A stretch of 64,000 nt of DNA from Candidatus Neomarinimicrobiota bacterium. GTDB lineage: Bacteria > Fidelibacterota > Marinisomatia > Marinisomatales > TCS55. The stretch spans positions 26,009-90,008 of the forward strand of contig JABIDL010000041.1 of NCBI GenBank assembly GCA_018651745.1, given 5' to 3'. The position numbers and the translations under genes were made by a program. Shown one piece after another: positions 18,437 to 27,300 of this stretch; within the stretch, counting starts at the first letter, position 1, and each line of letters starts with the position of its first letter. The notes under the pieces were generated by a model. It searched no databases, was not told where the DNA came from, and saw nothing but the letters and a program-made list of their open reading frames with translations.

Positions 18437-21400
18437 TAAATGCCCGAAATATATCATCTTATCTTTTGCTAATGTTTTTTGTATCAGCGCAGGATTTGAA
18501 AATTACTTACATGGATGGAACCTATGATTTAGACGAGGATCAACTCCATGAATTTGTAACAATAGAAACAGGATTTGTAGAGGATGCCGCTGTTTCGGTT
18601 GTCCGTTATTATGAAATAGACGAAGAAGGCTACCAGCGTCTAAATTGGGAATTAGAAACGCCGCATGGCCTTCTTGGTAGTTTTGTGGGGGTAAAAGTTG
18701 GAGATTTGAATGGCGACGGCGTTCCTGAACTTGTAACTGTGTTAAACGTCTCTGATGTTGAAGAGGAAGAAATTCTTCAGCCGATTGTATTCTATTATTC
18801 CTGGGATAAAGATGGGTTTACAGAAAATCCGGGTGGAACATTTAATTTATCATCTGGGGAAAGGTTTTTGCGTTGCCACAATCTTGAATTGGTTAATGTG
18901 GATGGAGATTCAGATCAAGAATTAGCCGTTTCTCTTGGTAGCCCGGTTCGAGGAATTAAACTATTAGATATTTCTGATGACGGATCCATTCGAGAATTAA
19001 AAGCATTGAGCCCGGAAGGTTTGAAATCTGGGATTGGTTTTGTGTATGTAGCATCTGTTGATAATGACCGAGATGGGTTTGATGAATTATTAACATTCAG
19101 CCCGGAGGGAAGTATTTTGCGGGTTCAACCATTTTTTAATACAGGTGGCGAATTTTTATCCGGCGATCTCGTTGAGCAAGAAATCCAAGGAATAGATGGT
19201 TTTTTGCCCTTTAGAATTTCTAAGACTGATTGGGATGCTGATGGTTTTAACGATGTATTGTTGCCTTTCCAAAGTGGACATGTTGTAGCGTTAACACCTT
19301 CAATCGGAATGGTGTCGGTATCCACATTGCCTGTAGATGGAGGGCCAATGTCGGACATGAATATCACAGATTTTAATCACGATGGATTTAATGATATTTT
19401 GCTTGTGTCTGGAGAAATGAATATCCTTACTTTGGCGTATGGTACAAACGAAGGATTGATTAGTCCTGTAGAATATTTTACACTTGAAGCAGAACATGAA
19501 AACACTCAAGTATTTACATCACTACCTATAGAATTTCAGGGAGAATATTCTGGTTCCATTGTCGCCGCAGGCTGGGATGGAAGACAAACATCTGTATTTA
19601 TTACTGACATTGGAAAAACCCCGGATATAGTTTCCCCTCCGCATAGCATTACAGAGTTAGATATTCGAGATCAGGAAGATATATTAAGTTTGTATCCAGA
19701 ACTCAACCCGGATATAATTTTAGATTTTCCACGCACTCCCAAACCGCTTGAATCTGTGGGGCAACCTTTACCGGCAGGTGTGCTCCCGCGTCACGTGTTA
19801 CCTGTAAACCAATCGTTTGCTTACACCCTGCCAGAGGATGAGGCCACCCGGTTTTTCAGTTTTCGGTGGCTTGAACCTCCACCACGCGGAATGTTTTTTC
19901 ATTATGAGTCAAAATCAATTCGCTGGATTCCGGATGATTCCCAACTTGGGGCCTACCACATTTCTTATCATGTTGAAATGAAGGTGGGAGAAAATGTAAA
20001 GTTAGAAACCTCAAAAAACGACACTCTCTTAACCTATCAAATGATACCGGATTTAGAAGGATATGATGAGAAACTTTGGGTTTATGTAAACGATTTACCA
20101 GCCTTTTTGAGCGAACCTTCTCGGACAGAATTTATAGCTAATTCCGAGTTTATTTATAAACCGCTCATTTTGGATAGAAATAGTGATGCCGATTTGCGCT
20201 ATGAATTAGAAGTAAAACCGGAAGGAATGCTAATTGATGGAACCAATACCATCCGATGGAAAACTGATAGTACACACGTAGATGTATATGATGTCAGAAT
20301 TATAGTATCGGACGGTTTTGATAGAGCTCTTCAAGAATTTCGTTTATTTGCCAGAGCGGGAATAAAAATCCTTTCTCAATCTGAAATTGAAATCCAAGTT
20401 GAAAAACCCTATACCTACAAAGTGGAAGTATGGCGTCCCGATTTAAAATATCAAGTTGGTTATGAATTGATTGACCATCCGGAAGGAATGATAATATCCG
20501 AAGAAGGAATGATTGCTTGGACGCCCTCTGTGTCCCAAATTGATACACAATCATATTTTATAGTTGCCAATCATGGTATGGCAAGAGATACGCAGTGGGT
20601 AAACCTATTTGTGAACCACCCACCGATTGTTGAAGAAGCCCCCCCCCTTATGAATGTGGTTAATTTGGGCGAAGATTTTGATTTTGAAATAATGGCTCAA
20701 GATCCAAACGCAAATGATAAACTTATTTTTACTGCTGTAGAAATGCCGGAAGGAATGCGAATGGATCCATATACAGCACGAATCCACTGGGAGCCTAATT
20801 CCGATAATATTGACTTTTCCCATTTGAAAATTGAAATCACCGATGGTCGTGAGACGAAAATTGTAGAGTCAGACTTTTTTGTGAATGCCCCAATCCGAAT
20901 TGTTTCGCTACCTCCTATGGTTGGGTCAATGGATTCACCTTTTGAGTATCCAATTCTTATATCCGACCAAAACCGCGGTGCTTTGTTGCCATACTTGAAT
21001 CCGATTCGTATTGATGATGTGGATCGCGTTAGGATTTATTCTGTCAATATATCTGATGATATTTACCGGGAGAATATTGATCGCTATATTCGAGATTGGG
21101 AGACAGCAGAAGCAGTGTATCTAATTGATCCTGAGAGTTTGGGCGAAGAAAATTTTGCAAGACTTAATCTTAAAAAATATGTTCCTTCTATATTTTATGA
21201 GGACGATCGCCTAATCGTTATTATTGAAGCTCTTGACAAAAGAACGGTTTCGATTAAGGATATGCTATGGGAATTTTTTCAAGGGAGCAAGGGAGTACCG
21301 CCTCGCGTTATGGTTGAACGTATGAGCCCTTATAGATATTCCCTTTTAGATTTTCCGGATGGAATGGTTGTAGATGAATATTCAGGATCGATACGATGGA

Positions 21401-22116
21401 CACCTGGAAAAAATCAGTTTGATATCCATCCTGTAAAAATCATTGTATCCGATGGCTATACAAGGGATGAGCAAATGTTTGATGTTTATATCAATTACCC
21501 TCCAATTATTGTATCCAATTCTCCGGTAGGTGGGATGGTGGAAGAAGTATTTAAATATCAAATTCGTGTGGAAGATAAAAACTCTGATGCTGAGTTAAAA
21601 TATTCGCTACTAAAGGGCCCCCAAGGGATGCAGATCAGCGAACAGGGCAAAATTGTGTGGATACCCAAAACCGCCCAGATAAATAATAACTACTTTACCG
21701 TAAAGGTAGAAGATGGTTACACAGAAGATATCCAGGAAAACAAATTATTCATTAATATTAATCCAACTATTATTTCAACGCCAAAGCCCGTTGCGCTCAC
21801 TGGTCACGAATATCGCTATCGGATTATGGCTGAAGATTTAAATAGTGATAAAATCCAATTTCGCGCAATTAAACTTCCAAAATATTCAACATTTAACAGA
21901 AAAACCGGTCTTTTTAGATGGAAACCTCGAGCCCGTCAACGCGGCCCAAATGACATTATTATTACGGCCATTGATGAGCGAGGAGCTACAACAGTGCACG
22001 AAGTCCAAGTTCATGTCTTTGAAGATCCAAGCGCCCGGCAAATGGTTAATCGTGGGTGGCCGCTGTTGCTGACATTTGTTGGTGTTATGTTTGCTTGGGG
22101 AATGGCTCAGATTTAA
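18433..22116 (+). CDS. Large secreted FG-GAP and cadherin-like/Ig repeat protein with C-terminal hydrophobic anchor
   Basis: A 1227-residue protein with a signal peptide (cut near Ala19), then an FG-GAP region with at least four DxDxDG calcium motifs (DLNGDGVPELVTV, DNDRDGFDELLTF, DWDADGFNDVLLPF, DFNHDGFNDILLV; residues about 90-330). The second half holds about seven Ig-like units recognised by a W-x-P or W-x strand at residues about 494, 605, 692, 782, 985, 1072 and 1159 (SIRWIPDDSQ, MIAWTPSVSQ, SIRWTPGKNQ, KIVWIPKTAQ and so on), with period about 87-90. Residues about 835-975 form an insert lacking the motif. The end, WPLLLTFVGVMFAWGMAQ, is a hydrophobic helix and could anchor the protein. 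A nine-C run lies at 20639-20647. Surface or adhesin role is inference. Confidence 0.75.
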   Translation: MINARNISSYLLLMFFVSAQDLKITYMDGTYDLDEDQLHEFVTIETGFVEDAAVSVVRYYEIDEEGYQRLNWELETPHGLLGSFVGVKVGDLNGDGVPELVTVLNVSDVEEEEILQPIVFYYSWDKDGFTENPGGTFNLSSGERFLRCHNLELVNVDGDSDQELAVSLGSPVRGIKLLDISDDGSIRELKALSPEGLKSGIGFVYVASVDNDRDGFDELLTFSPEGSILRVQPFFNTGGEFLSGDLVEQEIQGIDGFLPFRISKTDWDADGFNDVLLPFQSGHVVALTPSIGMVSVSTLPVDGGPMSDMNITDFNHDGFNDILLVSGEMNILTLAYGTNEGLISPVEYFTLEAEHENTQVFTSLPIEFQGEYSGSIVAAGWDGRQTSVFITDIGKTPDIVSPPHSITELDIRDQEDILSLYPELNPDIILDFPRTPKPLESVGQPLPAGVLPRHVLPVNQSFAYTLPEDEATRFFSFRWLEPPPRGMFFHYESKSIRWIPDDSQLGAYHISYHVEMKVGENVKLETSKNDTLLTYQMIPDLEGYDEKLWVYVNDLPAFLSEPSRTEFIANSEFIYKPLILDRNSDADLRYELEVKPEGMLIDGTNTIRWKTDSTHVDVYDVRIIVSDGFDRALQEFRLFARAGIKILSQSEIEIQVEKPYTYKVEVWRPDLKYQVGYELIDHPEGMIISEEGMIAWTPSVSQIDTQSYFIVANHGMARDTQWVNLFVNHPPIVEEAPPLMNVVNLGEDFDFEIMAQDPNANDKLIFTAVEMPEGMRMDPYTARIHWEPNSDNIDFSHLKIEITDGRETKIVESDFFVNAPIRIVSLPPMVGSMDSPFEYPILISDQNRGALLPYLNPIRIDDVDRVRIYSVNISDDIYRENIDRYIRDWETAEAVYLIDPESLGEENFARLNLKKYVPSIFYEDDRLIVIIEALDKRTVSIKDMLWEFFQGSKGVPPRVMVERMSPYRYSLLDFPDGMVVDEYSGSIRWTPGKNQFDIHPVKIIVSDGYTRDEQMFDVYINYPPIIVSNSPVGGMVEEVFKYQIRVEDKNSDAELKYSLLKGPQGMQISEQGKIVWIPKTAQINNNYFTVKVEDGYTEDIQENKLFININPTIISTPKPVALTGHEYRYRIMAEDLNSDKIQFRAIKLPKYSTFNRKTGLFRWKPRARQRGPNDIIITAIDERGATTVHEVQVHVFEDPSARQMVNRGWPLLLTFVGVMFAWGMAQI
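19900..22020 (+). repeat. Seven Ig-like protein repeats encoded within the large gene
   Basis: The encoded motif [S/T/K]I[R/H/V/A]W-x-P recurs with a period near 87-90 residues (about 265 bases). The copies are diverged at DNA level, so this is an ancient domain repeat and not a recent tandem duplication. They resemble dystroglycan-type cadherin-like (CADG/He_PIG) units. Confidence 0.65.
20639..20647 (+). repeat. C9 homopolymer tract inside the large repeat-protein gene
   Basis: Nine consecutive C in an AT-rich gene, encoding Ala-Pro-Pro at about residue 736. Loss or gain of a base would truncate the protein, removing four or five Ig-like units and the C-terminal hydrophobic segment. Confidence 0.85.
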
Positions 22117-22118
22117 CG

Positions 22119-23177
22119 CTAATTAAGCGTCAGCATTTTTAATAGCTGATTACGCCCATCAACGTCTGGTTGAAATTTGATGGGAACTGCAAAAATTTGA
22201 ATATCGCTAGCTTTTAATTCGCTTAATTTAATTAAATCCTTTTCTGTAGTTAAAATATAATCAGCACCGGAATCCTCTGCGCAATTCTTTATTTCAATCA
22301 AATCATTATTGGTATAATTGTAATGATCTGGCTTGGTAAAATGACCGGACAATTGAGCGCCGATTTGAGTGAGCGTAGAATGGAAACTAACAGGATCACC
22401 TAGACCGGAAACGGCAAAAACTTTTTTTGTAGATATTTCATTAATTGATAGAGCTTCTCCAGCCATTCCTTTTAAGGTTTCTTGAGTTAAAATTGAACTA
22501 TTAAAAATAGCTACAGATAAATTTGTTGGTAAAGATGGTTTTGCATTCCCCAAATTAGTTTTGGTTAGAAAAATAATATCAGCTCGTGTTAATTGATTGA
22601 TAGGTTCTCGAAGCATTCCAAATGGAAGAAGTGTATGGTTTTTTTCATCCGACTGTGCATTTATTAACACTATATCTAAATCTCTCTCAATCGCCCGATG
22701 CTGAAACCCATCGTCTAAAATGATATAATCTGGATTAAAATGCTCAATTAAAAATTGCCCACCTCGAATTCTGTTTTCATCGGATACGATAGGAATTTGA
22801 GGAAGTTTTTTTGCAATTAGAACGGGTTCGTCGCCTCCTTCGCGCCACGATACAATTTCCCCCTTCCCATTCGAAACTAGTACAGTCCCTTTAGATTTTC
22901 TACCATATCCCCGACTTAAAACCGCCACACGCTTTCCGCTGTTTTGCAAAGTGCTGGCAATGTAGATAACGGTAGGGGTTTTTCCGGTACCACCAACAGA
23001 TAAATTCCCAACACTAACAACGATGCAAGGCAATCGTTTTGAAACAAAAAATCCGACATTATAGAAAAAATTTCGCCAAAAGATCATGGCGCGATAAAAA
23101 AACGCTAATGGAATTAATAAAATTCCGAAAGATTTATGTTTTATGTATTGCAACTTTTTCTTCTGCTCTTTTTTCAA
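22119..23177 (-). CDS. lpxK: Tetraacyldisaccharide 4'-kinase
   Basis: A 352-residue LpxK. After an N-terminal membrane helix, the P-loop reads VGNLSVGGTGKTP (about residues 56-68), followed by VAVLSRGYGRKSKG and YIILDDGFQHRAIERDLDI, both signatures of the family. It phosphorylates the 4' position of the lipid A disaccharide at the inner membrane. It is the last gene of the minus-strand lipid A unit and overlaps the upstream DUF374 gene by 44 bases, unusually long. It ends 2 bases from the convergent repeat-protein gene. Confidence 0.95.
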   Translation of the reverse strand: MKKEQKKKLQYIKHKSFGILLIPLAFFYRAMIFWRNFFYNVGFFVSKRLPCIVVSVGNLSVGGTGKTPTVIYIASTLQNSGKRVAVLSRGYGRKSKGTVLVSNGKGEIVSWREGGDEPVLIAKKLPQIPIVSDENRIRGGQFLIEHFNPDYIILDDGFQHRAIERDLDIVLINAQSDEKNHTLLPFGMLREPINQLTRADIIFLTKTNLGNAKPSLPTNLSVAIFNSSILTQETLKGMAGEALSINEISTKKVFAVSGLGDPVSFHSTLTQIGAQLSGHFTKPDHYNYTNNDLIEIKNCAEDSGADYILTTEKDLIKLSELKASDIQIFAVPIKFQPDVDGRNQLLKMLTLN

Positions 23178-23787
23178 GAGCGTTTAGAGCTTCGGTCAAT
23201 TTAATTTTACATAAATCAAACTCATCATCCTGATGAAATTCTAATGGCTCCCCGTAAATAGCTTCAATGGTACCAAATGGTTTTGTAACAAGAAAAGTAT
23301 CCCAGTTTGTAAATCCCCATGTTTTAGTAGATCTTCCAGCCATTGGAACAATAACAGCTTCGGTTTTTTGTGCTGCGCGAATAGCCCCTGCTTTTGGAAC
23401 TTTAGCAGGTCCTTTTGGCCCATCCGGTGTCATAGCAACAAGGTTCCCCGGCACGTTTAATACATTTAGTAATTCATTATAAACTTCATTTCCACGCTCT
23501 GTGCTGGATCCTCTTAACACCTGCCAACCTAGTTTTTCTGCAATTCTCGAAACGATTTCCGCATCGCCATGTGTACCTGCAATTCCATAATTATTTTGTC
23601 CGGATAATTGCATAAATGGCACGAGCAAGCAATTATGCCAACACGCCACAATAACGGATTTCCCACTGTTTAGCGCATCAGTATAAAAATGCTCACCTTC
23701 AATATTCCAGCGGTTGGTGTTGTACAGGAATTTTAATAAGGGTTTCCCTAAATAGGCCCCAAGCAAAAAAGTACATTTTTTTTTCAT
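23134..23787 (-). CDS. DUF374 lysophospholipid acyltransferase-like protein
   Basis: A 217-residue protein matching the DUF374 family of LPLAT-fold acyltransferases: VIVACWHNCLLVPFM near residue 47, where WHN replaces the usual HxxxxD layout, GIAGTHGDAEIVSRIAEKLG, RGSSTERG and MTPDGPKGPAKVPKAGAI. In this group, members adjacent to lipid A genes are thought to act as an acyltransferase in lipid A assembly (established only by context). It overlaps lpxB by 4 bases upstream and lpxK by 44 bases downstream. No lpxL/lpxM-type gene is nearby, so it is a candidate for the missing late acylation step (inference). Confidence 0.88.
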   Translation of the reverse strand: MKKKCTFLLGAYLGKPLLKFLYNTNRWNIEGEHFYTDALNSGKSVIVACWHNCLLVPFMQLSGQNNYGIAGTHGDAEIVSRIAEKLGWQVLRGSSTERGNEVYNELLNVLNVPGNLVAMTPDGPKGPAKVPKAGAIRAAQKTEAVIVPMAGRSTKTWGFTNWDTFLVTKPFGTIEAIYGEPLEFHQDDEFDLCKIKLTEALNALEKRAEEKVAIHKT

Positions 23788-24908
23788 CGAGCCATGTTTG
23801 TTTTTGACAAAATTGCATCTGCAGCTCTTTGATATACTCCGGGCAACCCTAATGTTCGACGGACTTCTTCGTAATTTATGATCATAGTTTTCCGTTCTTG
23901 AGTTTTTGATAATAAAGGAAGTATCGCTTTAGTAAGATTTTTAGCCGTCATTTTTGATTGTAGAAATTCTGGCACAATTTGCCTATTTGCTATAAGGTTA
24001 ACTATTGATACAAAGGGTACTTTTGATAACCGTTTTATAAATTGATATGATAGAGTTGATAGTTTATAAGAGACAACGACTGGCGTATCCAATACAGCGC
24101 ATTCTAAAGTAACCGTCCCCGATGCTGCAACCGCCGCTGTTCCAAATTGAATAGCGGAAGGTGGATGTTCAGATTCAACCCGCACACCTGGTGGTAAGTT
24201 GTAAATTGTAACGCCGGGCGCTTTTCCTAGTATACATTGGAGCGAAGGCAATTCTTTTTTCAACATTTGATATGTTTCTAAAAATATCGGCAAATGATTT
24301 TCTATTTCTTGCTGTCTACTCCCGGGAAGTAAGGTAAGGATAGGATCTTGTTTCGTTAAAGAATGTTTGGAATAAAATTTTGCAGAATTGATATTGCTCA
24401 TTGAGTCGTCAACAAATGGATGTCCCACAAAAAATGCAGGCACACCCCGATCCTCAAACCAATCTTGCTCAAAAGGGAAAATACATAAGGATTGATCAAT
24501 GTACTTTTTTAGTATTTTCACACGCGATTCTTTCCACGCCCACATTTGAGGCATGATGAAATACGTAATTGGAGTTTTTAATCCTTGAACATTTTTTGCA
24601 AGACGCAGATTAAATCCGGGGTAATCAATTAAAATAATTCTATTTGGGTTTATTTCTTTGATTTTGTCAACGGTTTCACTCATAACCTTTGTAAAATATG
24701 GTAAATGTTTGACAACTTCTGTAAACCCCATGATCGCCAAATTATCCACATGTTCAAGAATTTTCATTCCTTCTTTTGCCATGCGATCACCACCATGCCC
24801 AACGAATTCAGCATTTGGATATTGGCGTTTTATTTCACGGATTAGATTGCTTCCGTGCAGATCCCCGGATGCCTCCCCAACAACTAGAAAATAGGTGAGT
24901 GAATTCAT
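23784..24908 (-). CDS. lpxB: Lipid-A-disaccharide synthase
   Basis: A 374-residue GT19 glycosyltransferase with the family opening LVVGEASGDLHGSNLIREIK, then AEFVGHGGDRMAKEGM and ILIDYPGFNLRLAKN, and LLPGSRQQEIENHLPIF in the second domain. It joins UDP-2,3-diacylglucosamine and lipid X to form the lipid A disaccharide at the membrane surface. Length is normal. It sits between a methyltransferase gene (22-base gap) and the DUF374 acyltransferase. Confidence 0.96.
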   Translation of the reverse strand: MNSLTYFLVVGEASGDLHGSNLIREIKRQYPNAEFVGHGGDRMAKEGMKILEHVDNLAIMGFTEVVKHLPYFTKVMSETVDKIKEINPNRIILIDYPGFNLRLAKNVQGLKTPITYFIMPQMWAWKESRVKILKKYIDQSLCIFPFEQDWFEDRGVPAFFVGHPFVDDSMSNINSAKFYSKHSLTKQDPILTLLPGSRQQEIENHLPIFLETYQMLKKELPSLQCILGKAPGVTIYNLPPGVRVESEHPPSAIQFGTAAVAASGTVTLECAVLDTPVVVSYKLSTLSYQFIKRLSKVPFVSIVNLIANRQIVPEFLQSKMTAKNLTKAILPLLSKTQERKTMIINYEEVRRTLGLPGVYQRAADAILSKTNMAR

Positions 24909-24930
24909 TTCCAGAACTCGCTTATCATTT

Positions 24931-25506
24931 TCAGGATAAATATGCTCTTAAAGCTATCAGCAATAGAATCAGAACAACGTTTTGTAAGGTCCTTTTTTCC
25001 GTAATTAGAGTTTGCCCAAGCGGAGATGGATCTCTCGGTTCTGCATCTTTCCAAGCTGTTAATCTAGGAAACAGTGCGTGAACGTTTTTCCTATATATAT
25101 CATAAGGATCGCCAAAGAGATCGATCAACGTCTCTTCCTCGAGAGATACAATCAACGAATATTGTACGATAAAAAAAGTGAGCGTTACGCCCAGCATTAC
25201 TAAAATATTTGGTGATCCGGCAATTAAAACAATTCCAGCAAACATCATCAAATTTCCAATGTAAAGAGGATTTCTCACTCGATTATATGGCCCCGATGTA
25301 CATAAAAAAGGTGCTCCCACATTTCGTGTACGCGTTGCACCGCCAGCATGACTAACTGCCCAAATCCTAATTAATTCTCCAATCAAAAGCATTCCCACTC
25401 CGGGGACTATCTGTTCAATTTTTGGTTGAGAGAAATAGATGATAGTAAGAGCAATAGGGATTGGAGTAAAACTTCTGTATTGAAAGAAAAATTGACGTAT
25501 ATCCAT
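24931..25506 (-). CDS. Isoprenylcysteine carboxyl methyltransferase (ICMT)-like membrane methyltransferase
   Basis: A 191-residue membrane protein with about four hydrophobic segments and the C-terminal signature of the ICMT/PEMT family: GPYNRVRNPLYIGNLMMFAG followed by SLEEETLIDLFGDPYDIYRKNV. These enzymes use S-adenosylmethionine to methylate membrane-embedded substrates; bacterial substrates are mostly unknown. It lies within the lipid A gene unit and its start shares a base with the upstream oxidoreductase stop, so a lipid or lipid A target is possible (inference). Other options include phospholipid N-methylation. Confidence 0.8.
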   Translation of the reverse strand: MDIRQFFFQYRSFTPIPIALTIIYFSQPKIEQIVPGVGMLLIGELIRIWAVSHAGGATRTRNVGAPFLCTSGPYNRVRNPLYIGNLMMFAGIVLIAGSPNILVMLGVTLTFFIVQYSLIVSLEEETLIDLFGDPYDIYRKNVHALFPRLTAWKDAEPRDPSPLGQTLITEKRTLQNVVLILLLIALRAYLS

Positions 25507-26498
25507 TAATGTAAATCCTCAATAATTAAATCATGAATTTGTGTGGCTACTTCTAATGCGGCACGTCCGGCGCTGCCGTCAACAATTGGTTTTTCGTTAC
25601 CCCGAATTACGTTTGCAAAATTTTCCAGTTCCATTTTTAGAGCATCAATTTCTGCAATGGGTGGTTTTTCATATACAATTTGTTTATTTAAATCTGTTTC
25701 ATCCAAAGGAACTGCCATCAACACCTCTAAGTCTTCGTTTTTAGCATCTTGCACCCTATATATTTCAGTCAGCCCAAGTAAAAAATCTATGGTTACATAA
25801 AAATCTTTCTGGAATACTTTTACCTTCCGGACTTTGTCTTTTGCAATTCTGCTGGATAACATACTTGCTACGGTACCATTTTCGAATCGAATCCTAGCAT
25901 GGGCAATATCAACTGAATTTGTTATAATTGATAATCCGCTGGCAAGAATATTTTCCACCGGAGAGCGGACTAGGGATAAAATAATGTCAATATCGTGAAT
26001 CATTAAATCCAACACCACAGGAACATCTGTGCCCCGAGTTGTATAAGGCGCCAAACGCTGCACCTCGATAAATTTTGGATTCAAATTGTACTTTTGAAGT
26101 GACAAAAGCGCAGGGTTTAACCGTTCTATATGTCCAACCTGAATGGATACTTTATTTTTGTCTGCAAGGGCAAGTAACATATCTGCTTCTTCAATTGACT
26201 GTGTAATCGGTTTTTCAATAAACACATGTTTTCCCGATTTGATACACTCCGCCGCAACCGCTGCGTGCGACAAGGTGGGAGTAACCACACAAAGACCATC
26301 TGCGCAATCGATAATTCCTGGAAGATCCGTAAATGCAGTAGTGCTGAATTTCTGCGCAATTTCATTGCATCTATGTTTGTTATTATCATAGACACCAATA
26401 AAATTAATATTGGATAGTTGGCTTAGATGTCGTGCGTGGTGCTGGCCCAAATGACCAACCCCAATAACGCCAATACTGATTGTGTTCGGATTCGGCAT
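25506..26498 (-). CDS. Gfo/Idh/MocA family oxidoreductase
   Basis: A 330-residue NAD(P)-dependent oxidoreductase. The Rossmann motif GVIGVGHLGQHHARHLSQ lies at residues 9-26, and the sugar-site lysine is in HVFIEKPITQS, followed by VQVGHIERLNPAL and DLMIHDIDIILSLV. The family oxidises or reduces sugars and UDP-sugars. It is the first gene of the unit containing lpxB and lpxK. In some bacteria, the Gfo/Idh enzyme GnnA next to lpx genes oxidises UDP-GlcNAc at C3 so that GnnB can make a diamino sugar for lipid A; this could be such an enzyme, but no gnnB-like aminotransferase is linked. Confidence 0.9.
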   Translation of the reverse strand: MPNPNTISIGVIGVGHLGQHHARHLSQLSNINFIGVYDNNKHRCNEIAQKFSTTAFTDLPGIIDCADGLCVVTPTLSHAAVAAECIKSGKHVFIEKPITQSIEEADMLLALADKNKVSIQVGHIERLNPALLSLQKYNLNPKFIEVQRLAPYTTRGTDVPVVLDLMIHDIDIILSLVRSPVENILASGLSIITNSVDIAHARIRFENGTVASMLSSRIAKDKVRKVKVFQKDFYVTIDFLLGLTEIYRVQDAKNEDLEVLMAVPLDETDLNKQIVYEKPPIAEIDALKMELENFANVIRGNEKPIVDGSAGRAALEVATQIHDLIIEDLH

Positions 26499-26664
26499 GA
26501 TTTCAGGTTATAAGTTTCTAAAGTTACGCTTAATCTAGGGTAATAAATTAATCCCGAATTTCCTTGCATTTAGTGAGTAAATACTATCAATTTTCACCGA
26601 ACAAATTCGAGGTATGTTCTTATCAAATCTTTAAAAAATAGTCTAACACTGGTTGAGACAACCG

Positions 26665-27249
26665 ATGTCTGAAAATATACGATCTGGGATAGGATTCCTA
26701 TTTCCCTTTGGTGGATTAATTGGGTTTGTATTATCTATTTTCGCCGAGCAATATGTTATTGGGATAATCTTTGTGGTCGTGGGAGTTTTAGGCTGGTTTA
26801 TTTACATGGCAGTAATGAACACTCCCAATCCACCTGAAACTGGTAATATTATGATTTTATCCGGTGCTCTTATATCACTTGGGGTGTTCCTGACTTATGG
26901 ATTATCAAAAAATATGTTTGGCGGGATAGAATTCAGACCCGAAGGTATTATCATGTCTCTAATCATTTTGTTTTTTACATTGTTATTTGGAATGGTATTT
27001 AAACGAACAATTCCATCTGAAAACACCGCACCTTCTTTAACAGACAAAGAAGCCGCTCTTGTTCGTAACGCTCTTGATGAAGACGATGCCGATAATACAA
27101 AGGTAATTATTGTAAAACAGGATGATGCAGAAAAGGGATCAGAAGAAACCAATGAGTGGGACTATCAAAACTATAATCCCTATATGTATGCTTATCCTCC
27201 CGAATACTATGATGATGAAAATTATGATTACGACGATTATGAAGAATAA
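26665..27249 (+). CDS. Membrane protein with acidic, tyrosine-rich C-terminal tail, unknown function
   Basis: A 194-residue protein from ATG 26665 (a TTG four codons upstream is possible). It has about four N-terminal hydrophobic segments (FLFPFGGLIGFVLSIF, VIGIIFVVVGVLGWFIYMAV, IMILSGALISLGVFLTY, IIMSLIILFFTLLFGMVF), then a cytoplasmic or periplasmic acidic part. It ends with a low-complexity stretch of Tyr, Asp, Asn and Glu (YYDDENYDYDDYEE). I recognise no family. It is a single gene, divergent from the lipid A unit and followed by a bidirectional terminator. Confidence 0.65.
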   Translation: MSENIRSGIGFLFPFGGLIGFVLSIFAEQYVIGIIFVVVGVLGWFIYMAVMNTPNPPETGNIMILSGALISLGVFLTYGLSKNMFGGIEFRPEGIIMSLIILFFTLLFGMVFKRTIPSENTAPSLTDKEAALVRNALDEDDADNTKVIIVKQDDAEKGSEETNEWDYQNYNPYMYAYPPEYYDDENYDYDDYEE

Positions 27250-27278
27250 ATCTTTTTACTATAACAAATATTGAAAAG

Positions 27279-27300
27279 AGGTGGGTCGCCCGCCTTTTTT
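27279..27300. terminator. Hairpin terminator after the acidic-tail membrane protein
   Basis: AGGTGGG at 27279-27285 pairs with CCCGCCT at 27289-27295 (one G-T pair) around a TCG loop, followed by a six-T run. A preceding run of A may let it act on the convergent minus-strand gene as well. Confidence 0.8.

Noticed and set aside
22116..22130. Hairpin ACGCT-AATTA-AGCGT at the junction of the repeat-protein and lpxK genes
   Set aside because: The stem is only 5 bp and the T run after it is short and separated by other bases; it also lies in the lpxK coding end. Not convincing as a terminator.
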